64,000 nt of DNA from an uncultured Lachnospiraceae bacterium (GTDB taxonomy: Bacteria > Bacillota > Clostridia > Lachnospirales > Lachnospiraceae). Positions 60,734 through 64,000 of the stretch are shown piece by piece. A program made the position numbers and the translations under genes. The stretch spans positions 62,001 through 126,000 of the forward strand of contig CALWSF010000001.1 of the NCBI GenBank assembly GCA_944384125.1, written 5' to 3'. Positions within the stretch are counted from its first letter, which is position 1. Each line of letters opens with the position of its first letter. The notes below the pieces were generated by a model. That model did no database searches. It was not told where the DNA came from and was given only the letters and a program-made list of their open reading frames with translations.

Positions 60734-60785
60734 CCCCTGTTCGGAAATCTGCAAATGCAGGATGACCGCGCAGGGGCTTTCTTTT
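60734..60785 (+). terminator. Terminator after the creatininase-family gene
   Basis: CCCCTG (60734-60739) pairs with CAGGGG (60771-60776), with an inner ATCTGCA/TGCAGGAT hairpin, followed by CTTTCTTTT. It also lies 56 bp from the end of the convergent methyltransferase gene. Confidence 0.75.
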
Positions 60786-60840
60786 ATGAACGGGTGCGGC
60801 TGTCCGGTATCTCCGACAGTGACGGGGAAGGCGGTAAAAG

Positions 60841-61701
60841 TTAGACCTCCCATCGCCCGGAGGCGCCGCAGGGGAGACAGAGTTCGCTTCCTGACACCGG
60901 AAGGCCAAGTTCATCGGAGACAACAGTGCCGCCAAACCGGGGCTTCAGAGCAGTTGATATCATATAAGTCAGCACAGAGGGCGCAAGACCGGTTGTATAG
61001 GAGTTTACCAGGAAAAAAAGCGGCTTGTCTGACAGAAGTTTTGAACACAGGGTAATAAAAGGAAAAATAGATTCTTCTATTTTCCATATTTCTCCTTTGG
61101 GTCCGCGTCCGTAGGAGGGAGGATCCATAATAATACCATCATAAAAATTTCCTCTGCGGATTTCGCGCTCTGCAAATTTGACACAGTCGTCAACGATCCA
61201 GCGGACAGGGGCGGTTTCAAGACCGGAGGAACGGGCGTTTTCTCTGGCCCAGCTTACCATTCCCTTTGAAGCGTCCACATGGGTTACGCTGGCTCCGGCA
61301 CTTGCGGCGGCCAGCGTCGCACCGCCGGTGTAGGCAAACAGATTCAGAACTCGTACCGGCCGGCCGGCGGAACGGATTTTGTCAGAAAACCAGTCCCAGT
61401 TAGCTGCCTGTTCGGGGAAAAGACCGGTATGTTTAAAACTGAATGGCTTCAGATTAAAGGTCAGGTTGCGATAATGAATGGACCACTGTTCAGGCAGGCT
61501 GAAAAATTCCCATTCTCCGCCGCCCCGGGTGCTCCTGTGATAGTGGCCGTTTTTTTTCTTCCATCCGGGGTTGTTTTTCGGTGTGTTCCAGATAACCTGC
61601 GGATCGGGACGGACAAGCAGGTATTTCCCCCATCTCTCTAATTTTTCGCCTTCGGAACAGTCAAGCACTTCATAATCTTTCCATTGATCCGCAATCCACA
61701 T
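60841..61701 (-). CDS. RlmI-like class I SAM-dependent methyltransferase
   Basis: 286 residues from ATG 61699-61701, with AAAGGAT upstream. 'VRVLNLFAYTGGATLAAASAGASVTHVDASKGMVSWARENA' is the SAM-binding motif I-II region of the RlmI/methyltrans_SAM family, and 'DGIIMDPPSYGRGPKGEIW' the D-P-P-S motif of m5C/rRNA-type enzymes. The N-terminal 90 residues ('WGKYLLVRPDPQVIWNT') form a short domain in place of the PUA domain found in RlmI. It probably methylates rRNA. The exact site is unknown. Confidence 0.88.
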   Translation of the reverse strand: MWIADQWKDYEVLDCSEGEKLERWGKYLLVRPDPQVIWNTPKNNPGWKKKNGHYHRSTRGGGEWEFFSLPEQWSIHYRNLTFNLKPFSFKHTGLFPEQAANWDWFSDKIRSAGRPVRVLNLFAYTGGATLAAASAGASVTHVDASKGMVSWARENARSSGLETAPVRWIVDDCVKFAEREIRRGNFYDGIIMDPPSYGRGPKGEIWKIEESIFPFITLCSKLLSDKPLFFLVNSYTTGLAPSVLTYMISTALKPRFGGTVVSDELGLPVSGSELCLPCGASGRWEV

Positions 61702-61905
61702 AAATACTGATATCCTTTCTCAACCTATTAAAATGCAGTGCGCCGATTTCCGGCGCATATCTTGCCTGCTGTCCCGGTTTTACACTGAAAACAGCTGGGC
61801 AACCCTATTATATATGGTAGAAAGTGGTGTGTCAAACGAAAAGGATGTTTTTACAGCAGGGTTCGGGGTAATGTAAATTGTAAATAAATTGAAAGATTCT
61901 CCTTC

Positions 61906-61934
61906 TTGAATATTCATATTTTGCCTGATAGAAT
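61906..61934 (+). promoter_or_regulatory. Promoter of the secreted repeat protein
   Basis: TTGAAT (61906-61911) and TAGAAT (61929-61934) are 17 bp apart, 40 nt before the start codon, where GGGAGGAAG serves as the ribosome site. The remaining 200 bp of this gap show nothing else recognisable. Confidence 0.55.
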
Positions 61935-61974
61935 ATAAAGTAGTGTATTTTCTGCAAATGGGAGGAAGAACTGT

Positions 61975-63360
61975 ATGAGGAGAAGACGGTTTGCAGTCTG
62001 CGCTCTCTCTGCTGCCCTGGTTCTTGGAGCGGCGACAGCGGCTTATGCGGCGGAAGGGTGGCAGCAATCCGGAACGAACTGGATATATGTAGATGCAAAT
62101 GGAAATAAAATGACCAATGTGTGGAAAAAAGGGGCGGACAACCTGTGGCGCTATGTAAATTCTCAGGGATATATGGCGGTCAATACATGGGTTGACGACG
62201 AATATTACGTGGAGAGTACCGGTATTATGGCTTCGGATAAATGGCTGAAGCTGCCGAAACGGAATCCGGGATGGAATGAAGATGAGAATACCATGGTATG
62301 GTACTATTTTTCCAGCAGCGGAAAGGCTGTATCTGACGGATGGTGCAAGATTAACGGAAGCTATTACTACTTCGATTCAGAGGGCGTGATGCAGACCGGC
62401 TGGGTTGATGATGATATGTACTATCTGGGGGATGACGGAGCGATGCGCACCGGATGGCTTTATCTGCGGGATCCGGATGCGGATGATGATGATTTTAATG
62501 ACATTGTTCCCTATGAGGAAGATGAGGATGCGCACTGGTATTATTTCCAGAGCTCCGGAAAGAAATATGTCCCCACGAACCTTGATGGAAACTATAAGCT
62601 CTACAAGGTAGACGGAGTATATTATTGCTTTGATGAGAACGGAGCGATGCAGACCGGCTGGGTCGACATGGGCGACGAAGCGGACGGCAGCTTTGAGAAT
62701 TACCGTTACTTCCAGAGCAACGGAGCTGTTCAGACAGGGTGGCTTTCAACGACGCCGCCGGAAGATGATGAATACGATCTGGAACTGGGCGATGACGTAG
62801 AGTGGTATTACTTTTCCAGCAGCGGAGTTCCGAAGGCAGGGCCCAGGATTGAGGATGCTTCTACCAGTGATCTTGTGAAGATTAACGGAATTACATATCT
62901 GTTCAATGAGAAAGGAAATCCGGTATATGGCTTAAGACGTCTCCAGGCGGGAAGCGATTATGCATGTTATTTCTTTGGCGCTGACAAGGCCACCAGCTCT
63001 GTTGTAAAAGGCGAGGGCGTTGTGGAAGAGGGAGATGGAACAAAGAGCAAGTTCTATTTTACAGAGACGGGAAGCAAGGCCGGACGCGGATATACAGGTG
63101 TGAAGGATAATTACCTCTTTTATATGGGTAAACTCCAGGAGGCTGAGAGCGGTACAAAATATGAAGTCATAAAGGTGGACGGAAAAAATTATCTTGTCAA
63201 TACGTCCGGAAAGGTAGTAAAGTCCGGAACTGTAAAAGATGCGAGCGGTACAAAATACAAAACAAATTCTTCCGGTATTGTTACGGAGGTAGATGAGGAA
63301 TCTGATAACGGGGATGAGATGGCCAGGGAGCCTGTTGAGCCCGTATATTGGGATGACTGA
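61975..63360 (+). CDS. Secreted protein made of cell-wall/glucan-binding-type repeats
   Basis: 461 residues. A clear signal peptide (R-R-R-R then a hydrophobic core, cleavage after 'AAYA' near residue 25) is followed by aromatic repeats of about 20 residues: 'GTNWIYVDANGNKM', 'GSYYYFDSEGVMQTGWV', 'GVYYCFDENGAMQTGWV', 'NYRYFQSNGAVQTGW'. These are CW_binding/choline-binding-like solenoid units. Several are split by long Asp/Glu-rich inserts ('DPDADDDDFNDIVPYEEDEDAH'), which is unusual. No enzymatic domain is present, so it may be a wall-bound scaffold or a calcium-binding surface protein. It ends in an acidic tail. Confidence 0.85.
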   Translation: MRRRRFAVCALSAALVLGAATAAYAAEGWQQSGTNWIYVDANGNKMTNVWKKGADNLWRYVNSQGYMAVNTWVDDEYYVESTGIMASDKWLKLPKRNPGWNEDENTMVWYYFSSSGKAVSDGWCKINGSYYYFDSEGVMQTGWVDDDMYYLGDDGAMRTGWLYLRDPDADDDDFNDIVPYEEDEDAHWYYFQSSGKKYVPTNLDGNYKLYKVDGVYYCFDENGAMQTGWVDMGDEADGSFENYRYFQSNGAVQTGWLSTTPPEDDEYDLELGDDVEWYYFSSSGVPKAGPRIEDASTSDLVKINGITYLFNEKGNPVYGLRRLQAGSDYACYFFGADKATSSVVKGEGVVEEGDGTKSKFYFTETGSKAGRGYTGVKDNYLFYMGKLQEAESGTKYEVIKVDGKNYLVNTSGKVVKSGTVKDASGTKYKTNSSGIVTEVDEESDNGDEMAREPVEPVYWDD

Positions 63361-63404
63361 CAGTCGGTAAAGAAAAATAAAAAGTGATGAGTCTTTATGG
63401 CGGG

Positions 63405-63450
63405 GTGCTGCGAGGCGGATATATAAATATCTGCCTCGCAGCACTTTTTT
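63405..63450 (+). terminator. Strong terminator after the repeat protein gene
   Basis: GTGCTGCGAGGC (63405-63416) pairs exactly with GCCTCGCAGCAC (63433-63444), with an inner GATAT/ATATC stem, followed by TTTTTT. Confidence 0.95.
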
Positions 63451-63475
63451 CGTGAAGAAAAAAACAAAAAATCCC

Positions 63476-63504
63476 TTGCAATCCCGTAAAACATATGATA
63501 TGAT
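63476..63504 (+). promoter_or_regulatory. Promoter of the S10 ribosomal protein operon
   Basis: TTGCAA (63476-63481) and TATGAT (63499-63504) with a 17-bp spacer lie 230 nt before rpsJ. Confidence 0.7.
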
Positions 63505-63510
63505 AACAAA

Positions 63511-63735
63511 GCTGTGGCATGATAGCGATGAAACGAGAGGTTGCTGCCCGCAATGTGGCAGGTTATTCCGCGGAGCGAATGTCAAGTTAGAAAACTGGCG
63601 ACAAGTCACTGTACAACTTTAGAAATATCCTCGTAAATGAATGGATTTGGTGTGTAGCCTATCAGGACACACACGGACATGTGTACAGTCACCGCTTGTC
63701 GTGCTTAATAGTACGAAAAGGAGGCGACTTTTTTT
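63511..63735 (+). promoter_or_regulatory. Structured leader of the rpsJ (S10) operon
   Basis: About 225 nt precede rpsJ. CGACAAG (63599-63605) pairs with CTTGTCG (63695-63701) and ACTGTACA (63608-63615) with TGTACAGT (63682-63689), enclosing a GTGTGT/ACACAC hairpin (63650-63672). A T-rich stretch and an AAAGGAGGCGAC ribosome site lie just before the ATG. This looks like an autoregulatory ribosomal leader, but I cannot name the protein ligand. Confidence 0.6.
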
Positions 63736-64000
63736 ATGGCAAGTCAAGTAATGAGAATCACACTGAAGGCTTATGATCATCAGCTGGTAGACAGCTGTGC
63801 CGCAAAAATTATCGAGACAGTAAAAAAGAACGGTTCAAAGGTAAGTGGACCGGTTCCGCTGCCCACAAAGAAGGAAGTAGTTACAATTCTGCGTGCGGTT
63901 CATAAGTACAAAGATTCCAGAGAGCAGTTCGAGCAGAGAACTCACAAGAGACTCATCGACATCATTGCTCCCAGCCAGAAGACAGTAGATGCACTGCAGA
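63736..64000 (+). CDS. rpsJ: Ribosomal protein S10 (partial, right edge)
   Basis: The first 88 codons are in the window. The product begins '[17 protein letters not shown]' and contains '[19 protein letters not shown]' and '[15 protein letters not shown]', the classic S10 blocks, including the loop that contacts 16S rRNA and NusB/NusG. It normally heads the S10-spc operon in Firmicutes. AGGAGG precedes the ATG after a T-rich spacer. Confidence 0.97.
   Translation, partial: MASQVMRITLKAYDHQLVDSCAAKIIETVKKNGSKVSGPVPLPTKKEVVTILRAVHKYKDSREQFEQRTHKRLIDIIAPSQKTVDALQ

Noticed and set aside
1-64000. CRISPR arrays, insertion sequences, prophage or integrase genes, tRNA genes
   Set aside because: Looked for on both strands; no regularly spaced repeats, transposase motifs, integrases or cloverleaf sequences were recognised.

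Overview
The window reads as a chromosomal segment of a spore-forming Firmicute of class Clostridia, most likely Lachnospiraceae; the genus cannot be named from sequence alone. The evidence is moderate GC, A/G-rich Shine-Dalgarno sites, S-box (SAM-I) and FMN riboswitches, a SipL-type spore protein (DUF3794 plus LysM), choline/glucan-binding-type wall repeats, two ABC-F proteins and the beginning of the S10 ribosomal protein operon (rpsJ) at the right edge. Almost everything is on the + strand. Only an amidohydrolase, lysC, lepB, an OGG-type glycosylase, an XRE regulator and a methyltransferase are on the - strand. I saw no insertion sequence, prophage, CRISPR array, tRNA or rRNA, so this is mainly core genome.

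Layout. 1-8 kb: tail of a family-10-like glycosidase, a sugar nucleotidyltransferase, a Pro-rich hypothetical protein, a large membrane-anchored protein, murA and a GtrII-like membrane protein. 8-17.5 kb: metK under a SAM-I riboswitch, a histidine kinase/response regulator pair with a GT-C type membrane protein, an amidohydrolase, and a second two-component system headed by a 61-residue membrane protein. 17.5-26.9 kb: lysC and lepB (- strand), then a DUF3810 protein, glgB, an MscS channel, a small alarmone-hydrolase-like HD protein, cysE and a TtcA-like PP-loop enzyme. 26.9-35.6 kb: sipL behind a sigmaE-like promoter, then a tightly coupled set (OLD-like ATPase/TOPRIM, a 75-residue ORF, a GIY-YIG::YaaA fusion), a CDF transporter, a metallophosphoesterase, a Nudix enzyme and a DUF554 protein. 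35.9-47.9 kb: a LysR regulator, a flavin-type oxidase, a second metallophosphoesterase, radical SAM and OGG-type genes, a metabolic run (zinc ribbon, FlK-like thioesterase, MBL, VOC, pyrC, malQ), a lipoprotein and a DUF134::NifX fusion. 48-58.7 kb: an ABC-F gene with an attenuator-like leader, an XRE regulator, a second nucleotidyltransferase, an SDF symporter, exonuclease III, a second ABC-F gene, a catalytically degenerate GlgX-like protein and a subtilase. 58.8-64 kb: FMN riboswitch and ribU, a creatininase-family enzyme, an RlmI-like methyltransferase, a secreted repeat protein and rpsJ.

Themes. Alpha-glucan metabolism is scattered over three loci (glgB, malQ, and a GH13 protein that has lost every catalytic residue). 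Two families are duplicated inside the window: nucleotidyltransferases 50 kb apart and metallophosphoesterases 5 kb apart. Several 5' leaders appear structured and regulatory (metK, ribU, rpsJ, the ABC-F gene, the MBL gene, glgB). The candidates I consider most worth following are the ATGA-coupled OLD-like / small protein / GIY-YIG::YaaA cassette, the GlgX-like pseudoenzyme coupled to a secreted protease, and the ABC-F leader with a six-codon upstream ORF inside a terminator-like hairpin.
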